DNA of 64,000 nt, taken from Marinobacterium lutimaris. Lineage in GTDB: Bacteria; Pseudomonadota; Gammaproteobacteria; Pseudomonadales; Balneatricaceae. The notes beneath the pieces were generated by a model, which was not told where the DNA came from, made no database searches, and worked only from the letters and a program-made list of their open reading frames with translations. Below, in pieces: positions 38,545 through 49,266 of the stretch. The stretch spans positions 166,004 through 230,003 of the forward strand of contig NZ_FNVQ01000007.1 in NCBI RefSeq assembly GCF_900108065.1, in the 5' to 3' direction. A program made the position numbers and the translations under genes. How positions within the stretch are numbered: position 1 is the stretch's first letter; every line of letters starts with the position of its first letter.

Positions 38545-40503
38545 ATGAGTCGTATTCACCTGCTCTCACCGCAGCTGGCGAACCAGATCGCCGCCGGTGA
38601 GGTCGTCGAACGTCCCGCTTCCGTGGTCAAGGAACTGCTGGAAAACAGTCTTGATGCCGGCGCTACCAAAATCGATGTGGATGTGGAACAGGGTGGTATT
38701 AAGCTGATCCGTCTGCGCGATAACGGCGGCGGCATCGAAAAGGGCGATCTGGCTTTGGCCCTGAGTCGCCACGCTACCTCCAAAATTCTGCAGCTGGAAG
38801 ATCTCGAAGCGGTTGCCAGTCTGGGATTTCGTGGTGAGGCCCTGGCTTCCATCAGTTCGGTGGCGCGTTTGACGTTGACCTCTCGCACAAAAGATCAGGA
38901 AGCTGCCTGGCAGGTGCGTGCCGAGGGGCGCGATATGGAGGCGGTGCTGGAGCCCGCAGCCCATCCTCGCGGTACCACTGTCGAGGTGCGGGACCTGTTC
39001 TTCAATACGCCGGCGCGGCGCAAATTCATGAAGAAAGATCAGACGGAATTTCGCCACCTCGAAGAGGTGATCAAGCGCATGGCGCTGAGCCGGTTCGATG
39101 TCTCCTTCAATCTGCAACATAACGGACGCCGAGTGCAGCAGCTGCGTCCGGTGGATAGCGAGCAGGCCCGGGAACGGCGGCTGGCTTCTCTGCTTGGCGG
39201 GAGTTTTATCGAGCAGGCAGTACACCTGGATGTGAGCGCCGAGGCTTCAGGGTTGCGGCTTTGGGGCTGGATCGGTCTTCCCACCTATTCGCGCAGCCAG
39301 GCGGATCAACAGTACTTTTTCGTCAACGGACGCATCATCCGCGATAAGGTCGTGACCCACGCGGTGCGCCAGGCCTACAGCGATGTGCTCTTCCACGGCC
39401 GGCATCCGGCGTTTGTACTCTACCTTGAGCTGGACCCGGCCCTGGTGGATGTGAACGTACACCCGACCAAGCACGAGGTGCGCTTCCGCGAATCGCGGCT
39501 GGTGCATGACTTTATTTTCCGCACCCTGCATCGTGTTATTGGTGATCTTCGTCCCAAGGATGCGGTACCAGCGGGCGCAGGTGAGTCGGCAGGTGATGGC
39601 GCAGGCGCTCCGTCCATGGCGATGCAGTCATCGCCCGGCAGTGTTTCGGGTGGTGGCACCTTTAGTCAGGGGCGGATGCCGCTGTATCAGTCTTCCGGTA
39701 GCTATCAGTCTCCAGGGAGCTATCAGTCTTCCGGGAACTATCAGCCCGGCCAGTCCCCGGGAAATTATGGCAGCTACGGCGGTGCGGCGGGCTCTGCGTC
39801 TGCAGTCCGGGATCAGATCTCGGCCTACGCGGACCTGCATACACCGGCTGCGCCTGCGCAAGGGCTGCAGAATGTCGGGCGGCCAGGTATGCCGATGCCG
39901 GAAGATGATGCCGAGAAAGCGCCGCCGCTCGGTTATGCCATCGCCCAGCTGCATGGTGTTTATGTGCTGGCGCAAAACGAGGTGGGCCTGGTGCTGGTGG
40001 ATATGCACGCGGCCCATGAGCGTATCGTCTACGAGCGCATGAAAACCGCCTGGGATGAGGATCGGGTGCGCTCCCAGCCGCTGCTGGTGCCGGTGAGTCT
40101 CAGCGTCAGTGAGCGAGAGGCGGACCTGGCGGAGGAGCAGCCCGAGCTGTTCGAGCGTCTTGGTTTTCGTCTGGAGCGTATGGGGGCGGATACGCTGACC
40201 GTACGTGAGGTGCCTGTCTCTCTGGCGAAGGCGGATGCGCCTCAGCTGGTGCGTGATGTGCTGGCCGATCTGGTGGTGTTTGGTAGCAGTCGCCGTATCG
40301 AAGAGAGCATTAACGAGCTGCTTGGTACCATGGCCTGTCACGGCGCCGTGCGCGCCAACCGTCAGCTCAGTATTCCCGAGATGAATGCCCTGCTGCGCGA
40401 TATGGAAGCCACGGAGCGCAGCGGCCAGTGTAACCATGGTCGTCCGACCTGGACCCAGCTGTCGATGCACGAGCTGGACAAACTTTTTCTGCGAGGCCAG
40501 TAA
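38545..40503 (+). CDS. mutL: DNA mismatch repair protein MutL
   Basis: MutL (652 residues) couples MutS mismatch recognition to downstream repair. The N-terminal GHKL ATPase (about 1-335) carries [17 protein letters not shown] and [10 protein letters not shown]; the C-terminal dimerisation domain (about 460-652) has the ACHGAVRAN region. A linker of roughly 110 residues is rich in Ser, Gly, Tyr and Pro and contains a four-unit repeat. The Mlh1-type endonuclease motif DQHA(X)2E(X)4E is not evident, though [13 protein letters not shown] is present, the usual remnant in such bacteria. Confidence 0.96.
   Translation: MSRIHLLSPQLANQIAAGEVVERPASVVKELLENSLDAGATKIDVDVEQGGIKLIRLRDNGGGIEKGDLALALSRHATSKILQLEDLEAVASLGFRGEALASISSVARLTLTSRTKDQEAAWQVRAEGRDMEAVLEPAAHPRGTTVEVRDLFFNTPARRKFMKKDQTEFRHLEEVIKRMALSRFDVSFNLQHNGRRVQQLRPVDSEQARERRLASLLGGSFIEQAVHLDVSAEASGLRLWGWIGLPTYSRSQADQQYFFVNGRIIRDKVVTHAVRQAYSDVLFHGRHPAFVLYLELDPALVDVNVHPTKHEVRFRESRLVHDFIFRTLHRVIGDLRPKDAVPAGAGESAGDGAGAPSMAMQSSPGSVSGGGTFSQGRMPLYQSSGSYQSPGSYQSSGNYQPGQSPGNYGSYGGAAGSASAVRDQISAYADLHTPAAPAQGLQNVGRPGMPMPEDDAEKAPPLGYAIAQLHGVYVLAQNEVGLVLVDMHAAHERIVYERMKTAWDEDRVRSQPLLVPVSLSVSEREADLAEEQPELFERLGFRLERMGADTLTVREVPVSLAKADAPQLVRDVLADLVVFGSSRRIEESINELLGTMACHGAVRANRQLSIPEMNALLRDMEATERSGQCNHGRPTWTQLSMHELDKLFLRGQ
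39685..39756 (+). repeat. Four 18-base tandem repeats in the mutL linker
   Basis: Four adjacent 18-base units, each starting TATCAG, encode [18 protein letters not shown] and YQPGQS. They lie in the flexible linker, in frame. Copy-number change would keep the reading frame and alter only linker length. Confidence 0.88.
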
Positions 40504-40505
40504 TC

Positions 40506-41444
40506 TTGGCGGATACACTACCACCGGCCATCTTTCTGATGGGGCCGACGGCGTCCGGCAAAACAGCGCTGGCGATGCACCTGTTCGATAACCTGTCCTG
40601 TGAGTTGATCAGTGTCGACTCGGCGCTGATCTACCGTGATATGGACATAGGCACGGCGAAGCCGGACGCAGAAGAGCTTGCGCGCTACCCTCATCGCCTG
40701 ATCGATATTCGCGATCCTGCGGAAAGTTATTCTGCTGCCGAGTTTCGCCAGGACGCCCTGGCAGCTATGGCGGAAATTAGCGCAGCGGGCAAGGTGCCTG
40801 TGCTGGTGGGTGGCACCATGCTTTATTTTAACGCCCTGCAGAAGGGGTTGGCGCCTTTGCCGGAAGCGAACGCAGAGCTTCGCGCCGAGCTGGAGGCCGA
40901 TGCGGAGCGTCTGGGCTGGCCCGCCATGCATGAACGCCTTGCAAAACTTGATCCGGCGGCAGGCGAGCGATTGAAGCCTACCGATTCACAGCGTATCGAA
41001 CGTGCGCTGGAGGTGGTGCTACTGACCGGTAAGCCGATCAGCGAACACTGGGCTGAGCAGGCGGACGCCGCTTTGCCCTATAACCTGTTGCCACTGGCCT
41101 TGATGCCCGGTGATCGGGCGCGTCTGCATCAGCGTATCGAACAGCGTTTTGATCTGATGCTCGGGCAGGGATTTGAGGAAGAGGTGCGGCGCCTGCATGG
41201 GCGGGGTGACCTGCACGCCGATCTGCCTTCAATTCGTTGTGTCGGTTATCGCCAGATGTGGGACTACATTGAAGGCCGCCTGAGCTATGATGAGATGAGG
41301 TATCGCGGCGTGGTCGCCACCCGGCAGCTGGCAAAAAGGCAGCTGACCTGGCTACGTGGCTGGCAGGGCGTTCACTGGCTGGATAGCGAGGCGGATAAAT
41401 TACTCGATTCTGCCTTGAAACTGGCTGAGGCAAACATTATATAA
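40506..41444 (+). CDS. miaA: tRNA dimethylallyltransferase
   Basis: MiaA (312 residues) adds a dimethylallyl group to A37 of UNN-decoding tRNAs. It has the P-loop [11 protein letters not shown], the catalytic [18 protein letters not shown] motif, and VGGTMLYF. The start is TTG, two bases after the mutL stop; using the next ATG would cut into the beta strand before the P-loop. It is followed by hfq, the usual order. Confidence 0.95.
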   Translation: MADTLPPAIFLMGPTASGKTALAMHLFDNLSCELISVDSALIYRDMDIGTAKPDAEELARYPHRLIDIRDPAESYSAAEFRQDALAAMAEISAAGKVPVLVGGTMLYFNALQKGLAPLPEANAELRAELEADAERLGWPAMHERLAKLDPAAGERLKPTDSQRIERALEVVLLTGKPISEHWAEQADAALPYNLLPLALMPGDRARLHQRIEQRFDLMLGQGFEEEVRRLHGRGDLHADLPSIRCVGYRQMWDYIEGRLSYDEMRYRGVVATRQLAKRQLTWLRGWQGVHWLDSEADKLLDSALKLAEANII

Positions 41445-41511
41445 TGGAAGGCTTGTCACCGGTGCGAGTTGGTTGGAGTTTTGGCCAGGGAAACGGGTGC
41501 AGCCTATTACA

Positions 41512-41530
41512 ACTAAACGTTTTAGTTTCT
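41512..41530 (+). promoter_or_regulatory. AT-rich hairpin upstream of hfq
   Basis: AACTAAA and TTTAGTT pair around a CGT loop and are followed by TCTTTTTG, about 20 bases before the hfq start. It could be a weak terminator or a leader structure. The hfq ribosome binding site AAGGAG lies just downstream. Confidence 0.35.
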
Positions 41531-41549
41531 TTTTGGGAAGGAGTTTGCA

Positions 41550-41789
41550 ATGTCAAAAGGGCAGTCTTTACAAGACCCTTATCTGAATGTGCTGCGTAAA
41601 GAGCGTATTCCGGTATCCATCTTTCTGGTCAACGGTATCAAACTGCAGGGTCAGATCGAATCTTTCGATCAGTTTGTTATCCTGCTGAAAAACACCGTCA
41701 GCCAGATGGTTTATAAACATGCCATTTCTACCGTTGTTCCGTCGCGTCCGGTGAAACTGCCGCAAGGCGACGAAAAGGCGGCAGACTGA
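41550..41789 (+). CDS. hfq: RNA chaperone Hfq
   Basis: Hfq (79 residues) forms a hexameric ring that binds small RNAs and mRNAs. Sm1 (about 8-45) and Sm2 (about 52-65, with the [14 protein letters not shown] stretch) are intact. It has a short C-terminal tail compared with E. coli. A strong AAGGAG site lies six bases upstream of the ATG. Confidence 0.98.
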   Translation: MSKGQSLQDPYLNVLRKERIPVSIFLVNGIKLQGQIESFDQFVILLKNTVSQMVYKHAISTVVPSRPVKLPQGDEKAAD

Positions 41790-41797
41790 GGTCCTAA

Positions 41798-43111
41798 TTG
41801 TTTTTCGAACGTCCCGAATCGGGCGAGATAGCGATTCTCGTCCACATTGAGCTGTCCTCTGATGCGGATAGCGAAGATCCCCGGGAGCTGGAAGAGCTGG
41901 CGCTCTCCGCAGGTGCAGATCCGGTCGCATTTCTGACCGGGTCCCGTGCCGATCCCAGTCCTAAATTCTTTCTCGGTGCAGGTAAGGTAGAAGAGCTGCG
42001 GGCTATGGTGCAGGCGCATCAGGCTGAGCTGGTGATCTTTAACCATGCGCTGAGTCCAGCCCAGGAGCGAAATCTCGAACGCGAGATCCAGTGTCGTGTG
42101 CTCGACCGCACCGGGCTTATTCTCGATATTTTTGCCCAGCGCGCGCGCACCCATGAAGGTAAGCTTCAGGTTGAGCTGGCGCAGCTCGAGCATATGTCCA
42201 CACGTCTTGTACGTGGCTGGACCCACCTTGAGCGTCAGAAAGGTGGTATAGGTCTGCGCGGGCCGGGTGAAACCCAGCTCGAAACTGACCGTCGTTTGCT
42301 GCGAGCCCGCATCAAGTCGATCCTGAAACGTCTGGAGAAAGTGCGTACCCAGCGTGAGCAGGGGCGTCGTGCGCGGCAGCGTGCAGAGGTGCCGACTGTT
42401 TCTCTGGTGGGCTACACCAACGCCGGCAAATCCACCCTGTTTAACCGTATTACCGATTCCGGTGTTTACGCGGCGGACCAGCTGTTTGCGACGCTTGACC
42501 CGACGTTGCGCCGGATCGATCTGGACGATGTTGGTCCCGCGATCCTGGCGGATACGGTGGGCTTTATCAAACATCTACCGCATAAGCTGGTAGAGTCGTT
42601 CCGGGCCACGCTGCAGGAAACGGTGGAAGCAACGCTGTTGCTGCACGTCATCGACAGTCAGGATGAGGAGCGCCAGGACTACATTACCCAGGTGCATCAT
42701 GTTCTGAGTGAGATCGGTGCGGATGAAGTGCCGGTACTGCAGGTCTACAACAAGATCGATCTTCTGCCGGGTCAGGATGCTCGTGTGGACCGTGACGAAG
42801 ACGGCGTTCCGCGTCGGGTCTGGTTGTCGGCACAGAGTGGCGAGGGAATAGATCTGCTGATGGACGCGGTGCGAGAGCGTCTCAGTGGTGACATGTTCCA
42901 CGACACACTTAGCCTGACGCCCGAGCAGGGGCAGTTCCGCGCACGCCTTTACGCCCAGGGTGCCGTGGTCAATGAACGGATCGAAGATGATGGCCGTATG
43001 TCTCTGGAGGTAAGGATGCCGATGCGTGATATTCGGCAGCTCCTCAGTCGTTTGAGCATACCGGCGGAACGTTATCTGCCTGAGCCTGTCCACGAAGAAG
43101 ACCTCTGGTAG
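41798..43111 (+). CDS. hflX: Ribosome-splitting GTPase HflX
   Basis: HflX (437 residues) is a GTPase that splits stalled or stressed ribosomes. An N-terminal HflX domain (about 10-190) with GPGETQLETDRR precedes the G domain, with G1 [14 protein letters not shown], the DTVGF switch II and the NKIDLL G4. The start is TTG, eight bases after hfq; the N-terminus LFFERPESGEIAILVHI fits the family. It is normally cotranscribed with hfq. Confidence 0.95.
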   Translation: MFFERPESGEIAILVHIELSSDADSEDPRELEELALSAGADPVAFLTGSRADPSPKFFLGAGKVEELRAMVQAHQAELVIFNHALSPAQERNLEREIQCRVLDRTGLILDIFAQRARTHEGKLQVELAQLEHMSTRLVRGWTHLERQKGGIGLRGPGETQLETDRRLLRARIKSILKRLEKVRTQREQGRRARQRAEVPTVSLVGYTNAGKSTLFNRITDSGVYAADQLFATLDPTLRRIDLDDVGPAILADTVGFIKHLPHKLVESFRATLQETVEATLLLHVIDSQDEERQDYITQVHHVLSEIGADEVPVLQVYNKIDLLPGQDARVDRDEDGVPRRVWLSAQSGEGIDLLMDAVRERLSGDMFHDTLSLTPEQGQFRARLYAQGAVVNERIEDDGRMSLEVRMPMRDIRQLLSRLSIPAERYLPEPVHEEDLW

Positions 43112-43176
43112 ATGCAGCTTGCCCCGATAGAGCGCCAAAAACTGCAACGCACTGGTGTCGAAAATGCCTGACGCTG

Positions 43177-43205
43177 TTGCGTGGATGCTCGGGTATCCCT
43201 AGAAT
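43177..43205 (+). promoter_or_regulatory. Probable hflK promoter
   Basis: TTGCGT (43177-43182), a 17-base spacer and TAGAAT (43200-43205) make a good sigma-70 style promoter in the 133-base hflX-hflK gap. It would allow hflKC to be expressed separately from hfq-hflX. Confidence 0.5.
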
Positions 43206-43244
43206 TTTCAAAAATATAACGCCCTTTCAACGACGGAGAACTGT

Positions 43245-44447
43245 ATGGCCTGGAACGAGCCTGGCGGGAATGGCAATAACCATGACCCCTGGAGCAGTGG
43301 CGGCGATAAGAACCGCGGTAAACGCGGTCAGGATCAGGGGCCGCCTGATCTGGATGAGGCACTGCGCAAGCTGCAGGACCGGATGAATTCGCTATTCGGT
43401 GGCAACAAGCGTCGCGGCAGCGGTTCGGGCGGTAGCTCGGGTGGCAAAGGCGGTGGTTTTGGCTTCCTTGTGGTGATCGCAGTAGTGGCGGCGCTGTTCT
43501 GGGCCGGTATGGGCTTCTATACCGTGGACCAGCCTGAGCGTGGTGTGGTGCTGCGTCTGGGTAAGTTCTATGAAACGGTAAACCCGGGTCTGCAGTGGAA
43601 CCCACCGCTGATCGATGACGTCACCAAGGTCAACACCGAGATGGTGCGTACTCACAATCACGATTCCCAGATGCTGACCGAAGACGAGAACATCGTTTAC
43701 GTCGATCTGACCGTGCAGTACGTGGCGACCGATCCCAAGGCTTTCATTCTCAATGTGCGTGATCCCGAGCAGAGTCTGTCGCATGCGGCCGAGTCTGCCC
43801 TGCGTCATGTCGTGGGTACCACCGAACTGCACTCTATCCTGACCGAGGGTCGTGAGACACTGGGTATTCAGGTGCAGGAGCGTCTACAGCGTTACATGGA
43901 GTTCTACGGTACCGGTATCAACATCATTCAGGTCAATATCAAGAACGCCCAGGCGCCGAGTCAGGTGCAGGACGCTTTCGATGATGTGATCAAGGCGCGT
44001 GAAGATGAGCAGCGTGTGATCAACGAAGCTCAGACCTACGCCAACGGTGTAGTGCCTGAAGCTCGCGGTGAAGCTCAGCGTATCATTGAAGAGGCTAACG
44101 CCTACCGTGAAGAGATCGTTGCTCGCGCGACAGGTGAAGCTAACCGCTTTACGGCCCTGGAGAAAGAATACGCCAAGGCGCCGGATATCACTCGTCAGCG
44201 TCTCTACCTGGAAACTATGCAGGAAGTGCTCGGTAAAACACCGAAGGTGCTGGTTGATGTCGAAGGTGGCAATAACATGATGTACCTGCCGCTCGACAAA
44301 TTGATGGAAAAGCAGGACAGCGTTCGCGACAGTAGCGGTCGTCCTCTTCGTCTGGATAGTGCCAGTCTGAAGGCTATTACCGATCAGGTGTTGGAGCAGG
44401 CTCGTCAGCGCCAGAATTCTTCCACCACTACACGGGAGGGCCGCTAA
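43245..44447 (+). CDS. hflK: HflK, FtsH-modulating SPFH protein
   Basis: HflK (400 residues) forms with HflC a cage around the FtsH protease and tunes its membrane proteolysis. It has a Gly- and Asn-rich N-terminus (MAWNEPGGNGNNHDPW), a single membrane helix (about 75-95), the SPFH domain (about 96-260) and a C-terminal coiled coil. Its stop overlaps the hflC start (TAATG). Confidence 0.96.
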   Translation: MAWNEPGGNGNNHDPWSSGGDKNRGKRGQDQGPPDLDEALRKLQDRMNSLFGGNKRRGSGSGGSSGGKGGGFGFLVVIAVVAALFWAGMGFYTVDQPERGVVLRLGKFYETVNPGLQWNPPLIDDVTKVNTEMVRTHNHDSQMLTEDENIVYVDLTVQYVATDPKAFILNVRDPEQSLSHAAESALRHVVGTTELHSILTEGRETLGIQVQERLQRYMEFYGTGINIIQVNIKNAQAPSQVQDAFDDVIKAREDEQRVINEAQTYANGVVPEARGEAQRIIEEANAYREEIVARATGEANRFTALEKEYAKAPDITRQRLYLETMQEVLGKTPKVLVDVEGGNNMMYLPLDKLMEKQDSVRDSSGRPLRLDSASLKAITDQVLEQARQRQNSSTTTREGR

Positions 44448-45340
44448 TGAACGCTCGATCGCTCTATTTACTGATCGCCGTGCTGGTCGTGGTGATGATC
44501 GGTTCCAAGTCGGTCTATATCGTCAAGGAGACTGAGCGCGCCGTTAAGCTGCGTTTCGGTGAGATCGTCGATGGTGATATCCAGCCGGGTCTTCATTTCA
44601 AGATCCCGTTCGTCAACACCGTGCGTACCTTTGACGCCCGTGTGCAGACTCTGGATGCGCGTCCGCAGTCTTTCCTGACACTGGAGAAGAAGCGTCTGAT
44701 CGTGGATTCTTTCGTGAAATGGAAGATCAACGATCCGGCCAAGTACTACACCTCTATCTCCGGTGATATGTTCCAGGCGTCTGAGCGTCTGGCCAACAAC
44801 ATTGAGGAAGAGTTGCGTAACCAGTTTGGTGAGCGCACCGTGACCGAAGTTATCTCCGGTGAGCGTGAGGAGCTGATGGATGCGGTAATTCGCGACCTCA
44901 GCAAGCGTGCGGACGAACAGTTCGGTATCGAGATTATCGATGTGCGCGTCAAGCGTATCGATCTGCCGACCGAGGTGTCCTCTTCCGTGTATCAGCGTAT
45001 GCGTACCGAGCGTCAGCGTCTGGCCCGTGAGCTCCGTGCTCGTGGTCAGGAGCTTGCCGAAGGTATTCGCGCCGATGCGGATCGTCAGCGCACCGTTATC
45101 CTGGCGGAAGCCTACCGTGAGTCTGAAGAAACTCGAGGTGAGGGTGATGCGCAGGCAGCAAGCATCTATGCCGATGCCTATTCGGCGGATGAGGAGTTCT
45201 ATAGCTTTAACCGTAGTCTGCAGGCTTACCGCGATACCTTTAAAGGTGGCGGTGATGTGATGCTGCTGGAGCCGGATTCGGAGTTCTTCCGTTATCTGGA
45301 TGATGCGCGTCCGCCGTCACGCAGCGCGACACAGCCATAG
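44447..45340 (+). CDS. hflC: HflC, FtsH-modulating SPFH protein
   Basis: HflC (297 residues), the HflK partner. An N-terminal membrane helix (about 5-22) precedes the SPFH domain with YIVKETERAVKLRFGEIV, and a coiled-coil C-terminus. TAATG overlap with hflK predicts translational coupling. Two hairpins follow the stop and close the unit. Confidence 0.96.
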   Translation: MNARSLYLLIAVLVVVMIGSKSVYIVKETERAVKLRFGEIVDGDIQPGLHFKIPFVNTVRTFDARVQTLDARPQSFLTLEKKRLIVDSFVKWKINDPAKYYTSISGDMFQASERLANNIEEELRNQFGERTVTEVISGEREELMDAVIRDLSKRADEQFGIEIIDVRVKRIDLPTEVSSSVYQRMRTERQRLARELRARGQELAEGIRADADRQRTVILAEAYRESEETRGEGDAQAASIYADAYSADEEFYSFNRSLQAYRDTFKGGGDVMLLEPDSEFFRYLDDARPPSRSATQP

Positions 45341-45349
45341 TGCAATACA

Positions 45350-45378
45350 GAAATCGGGTGCCCTTGGCGCCCGATTTC
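45350..45378 (+). terminator. Hairpin after hflC
   Basis: GAAATCGGGTGC and GCGCCCGATTTC pair with one wobble around a CCTTG loop, just after the hflC stop. No T-run follows directly, and it is the first of two hairpins. Confidence 0.6.
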
Positions 45379-45392
45379 GTGGTAGTATTCGT

Positions 45393-45419
45393 TAACCGGG
45401 TCGAGGCCCGGTTTTTTTG
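45393..45419 (+). terminator. Intrinsic terminator before yjeT
   Basis: AACCGGG and CCCGGTT pair around a short loop and are followed by TTTTTTG. It terminates the hfl unit 18 bases before the yjeT start codon. Confidence 0.85.
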
Positions 45420-45436
45420 TGGACTTTAGGTGAGTA

Positions 45437-45631
45437 ATGGTCGATCTCTGGCGCGAATTATTGATCGCGTTCTGCCTGGTGATGGTAATCGAAGGTGTGC
45501 TGCCTTTTCTCTATCCCCAGCGCTGGCGTCGGCTGGTTGCCAAGCTGGCATATGTCCCGGATTCGTCACTCAGGGTGGCGGGTTTTGTGTCGATGTTGCT
45601 GGGTGTGGCGCTACTCTATCTGGTTCACTGA
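45437..45631 (+). CDS. yjeT: DUF2065 membrane protein YjeT
   Basis: Small membrane protein (64 residues) of the DUF2065 family with two hydrophobic helices (about 6-26 and 46-63) joined by a basic loop (PQRWRRLVAKLA). The hflC-yjeT-hisZ-purA order is conserved in many gammaproteobacteria. The function is unknown. Confidence 0.88.
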   Translation: MVDLWRELLIAFCLVMVIEGVLPFLYPQRWRRLVAKLAYVPDSSLRVAGFVSMLLGVALLYLVH

Positions 45632-45661
45632 TTTCAAGCGTTATTCGTACTGGAGTGCTGC

Positions 45662-46837
45662 ATGACATTGGCAGATCGCTGGTTGCTGCCCGATGGAATG
45701 AAAGAGATGTTGCCGCCTCGCGCGCGTCAGGTAGAAATGATGCGTCGTCGCGTGCTGGATCTGTATGACTGCTGGGGCTACGACCTGGTGATGCCGCCGC
45801 TGGCGGAACATCTGGAGTCGCTGTTGACCGGGGTCGGTCGGGACCTGGAGATGAAGACCTTCAAGCTGACCGATCAGGTCAGTGGCCATACTATCGGTAT
45901 TCGCGCCGATATGACGCCTCAGGTTGCCCGTATTGACGCACATCGTCTGCGTACCGAGGGGCCGAGCCGTCTCTGTTACTGTGGTTCCGTGTTGCATACT
46001 CGGCCCGGCAATATGCTGGCGTCGCGCAACCCGCTTCAGCTCGGTGCCGAGCTTTACGGTCATGCGGGCCTCGATAGTGATGTAGAAGTGATCTCGCTGA
46101 TGCTTGAGACGCTGCGCACTATCGATGTAAAAGGTCCAGTGAGCCTGGATCTGGGGCATGTGGGCGTATTTAGCGAGCTGATGCAGGAAGCCGGTTTGAC
46201 CGGTGAGGATCAGGATCGCTTTATCGATATGCTGCAGCGTAAGGCTCTGCCGGAAATCAGCAGCTTCGTGGCTGGTCTGGAGCTGGTCGAAGGTGTTGCT
46301 GAAAAGCTCCTCGCGCTACCGCGGCTTAATGGCGGTGTTGAGGTACTTCAGCGTGCGCGCGAACTATTTGCGGGTTCCGAGAGTATTCTGGCTGCGTTGA
46401 CCTATATTGAACAGGTGGCGCAGCGGGTGGAAAGTCGCTATCCGGCGACCGACCTTTACTTTGATCTGGGTGAGTTGCGTGGCTATCACTATCACACAGG
46501 TGTAGTGTTTGCTGCTTACTCGCCTCACTTTGGTCAAGCGCTGGCCAAGGGTGGTCGTTACGACCGTATTGGAGAAGACTTTGGTCGAGCGCGCCCGGCA
46601 ACGGGTTTCAGTGCTGACCTTAAAACCCTGCTGGAAGTCGCGCTGGCGATGCCGGAGATCGAGCGCTCCGCTGTGCTGGTGCCGGCCACCGAAGAGCAGG
46701 ATCTCCTTGCTGCGATCGCGGATCTGAGGCAGGCCGGTGTGCGTGTCGTGCAGATGCTGGATGGAGAAGTGGTACCGGGCTGCTGTGATCGTCAGCTGGT
46801 ACTGAAGGACGGGCAGTGGGTCGTTGAGACCCGGTGA
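45662..46837 (+). CDS. hisZ: ATP phosphoribosyltransferase regulatory subunit HisZ
   Basis: HisZ (391 residues) is a HisRS-like protein without aminoacylation that activates the short form of HisG for histidine synthesis. HisRS-like residues are LLPDGMKEMLPPRA at the N-terminus and the middle YHYHTGVVFAAY; the C-terminal anticodon domain is missing, as usual. Its presence predicts a short HisG elsewhere. It precedes purA, as in Pseudomonas. Confidence 0.95.
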   Translation: MTLADRWLLPDGMKEMLPPRARQVEMMRRRVLDLYDCWGYDLVMPPLAEHLESLLTGVGRDLEMKTFKLTDQVSGHTIGIRADMTPQVARIDAHRLRTEGPSRLCYCGSVLHTRPGNMLASRNPLQLGAELYGHAGLDSDVEVISLMLETLRTIDVKGPVSLDLGHVGVFSELMQEAGLTGEDQDRFIDMLQRKALPEISSFVAGLELVEGVAEKLLALPRLNGGVEVLQRARELFAGSESILAALTYIEQVAQRVESRYPATDLYFDLGELRGYHYHTGVVFAAYSPHFGQALAKGGRYDRIGEDFGRARPATGFSADLKTLLEVALAMPEIERSAVLVPATEEQDLLAAIADLRQAGVRVVQMLDGEVVPGCCDRQLVLKDGQWVVETR

Positions 46838-46856
46838 ACATTTTCTCAATTTTTAA

Positions 46857-48170
<1,314 letters not shown>

Positions 48171-48194
48171 TCTTCACCGGGTCCTGCGAGACAT

Positions 48195-48226
48195 AAAAAA
48201 GCCGCGCTTGATAGCGCGGCTTTTTT
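48195..48226. terminator. Bidirectional terminator between purA and suhB
   Basis: AAAAAAGCCGCGC and GCGCGGCTTTTTT form a perfect 13-base stem with a TTGATA loop, with A- and T-runs on the two sides. It can serve both convergent genes. Confidence 0.93.
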
Positions 48227-48263
48227 GTTTCTGCCTTCAGCCCGGGAAGGCTGAGGTTTGGTG

Positions 48264-49070
48264 TTAGTGCTGAACGGCCGGGTGCAGGGTTTTGAGCAAT
48301 GCCTTGAATATCTTGGCGTTGCCGGCAACCAGTTTGCCGCTATCGCGGTGGTTGCTGCCGCCCGCGGTGTCGCCTACCAGTGCGCCTGCTTCCTGAAGCA
48401 GCAGCAGGCCTGCGTCCTGTTCGCTCTGGTACAGGCCCAGCTGGCAGAAGCCGTCCAGGCGGCCGGCAGCGGTGTATGCCAGGTTCAGTGCTACGGAGCC
48501 GGTGTTGAACGGGGTGGCACCGGCGCTGACCAGTTCGCGCATAATGGCGATCTGGGTGTCGAGACCGGAAGTGTCACTGCTGCGTCCCAGGAAGCCGGTA
48601 CCGATCAGGGCGCCGTCCAGTGCTTTGCGTGAGCTTACGCGCAGGCGCTTACCGTTCAGCTGTGCGCCTTCGCCGCGGCTGGCGGTGAATTCGTCGCCGG
48701 TGATCGGGTTAAGGATCAGTGCGTGGGTGACCTTGCCCTTGATGCGTCCGGTGATGCTCAGCGCAAAAGAGGGTACCGCATTGGAGAAGTTCACCAGGCT
48801 GTCGATCGGTGTTACCTGCCACTCGCAGGGAGTGGGGCCTTCGCCGGTTGCTGTGTGCCGTCCGCTGTAATCGCCGATTACCGTGTGGTGGGGGTAGGCT
48901 TTCTGCAGCGTGTGGGCGACTGTGCGTTCAGCCTGAAGGCAGAGGTCATTGATAAAGGCAGCGACCTTGTCCTGCTCGGATTTGATCAGATCCAGGCGTT
49001 CGGTGCCTCGGGCGATCTGCTCGGCGGCGAGACGTGCGGCACGCAGAGCGATGTTGACCATTGGTTGCAT
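48264..49070 (-). CDS. suhB: SuhB homologue with degenerate inositol monophosphatase motifs
   Basis: Inositol-monophosphatase family protein of 268 residues. The start and body (MQPMVNIALRAARLAAEQIA, and GDEFTASRGEGAQLNGKRLRVS region) identify it as SuhB. The metal-binding residues are mostly lost: the GEE loop is GDY (66-68), the DPLDGTTNF loop is TPIDSLVNF (87-95), and the WDMAAG loop is SEQDAG (216-221). The usual Asp of the TEVD stretch is Cys44. Phosphatase activity is therefore doubtful. SuhB also acts in ribosomal RNA antitermination as a Nus factor, a role that does not need catalysis, so this function may be what is kept. It is divergent from trmJ, in the usual suhB-trmJ-isc order. 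Confidence 0.88.
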   Translation of the reverse strand: MQPMVNIALRAARLAAEQIARGTERLDLIKSEQDKVAAFINDLCLQAERTVAHTLQKAYPHHTVIGDYSGRHTATGEGPTPCEWQVTPIDSLVNFSNAVPSFALSITGRIKGKVTHALILNPITGDEFTASRGEGAQLNGKRLRVSSRKALDGALIGTGFLGRSSDTSGLDTQIAIMRELVSAGATPFNTGSVALNLAYTAAGRLDGFCQLGLYQSEQDAGLLLLQEAGALVGDTAGGSNHRDSGKLVAGNAKIFKALLKTLHPAVQH

Positions 49071-49266
49071 TGGGTATGGAATCCAGTCGTTCGAATGGGG
49101 AATCAAACGGAAATTATAACGCACTCTGCACTGTTGAATAAACGTTGATCGCAATACGGTGAGGTTAACGAGGGGAGTTGCTCCTTTATGTGTCGCACCC
49201 GAGTCGATCAGCGTGGTGGAGTTCTGTTATTATATGCGCCCTTTTTTAACAGGTTTCTTGGTGCAT
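49071..49266. promoter_or_regulatory. Divergent suhB / trmJ promoter region
   Basis: On the minus strand TATAAT (49113-49118) with TTATTC 17 bases earlier could drive suhB. On the plus strand TATTAT (49228-49233) lies before trmJ, with no good -35. No operator was recognised. Confidence 0.4.
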
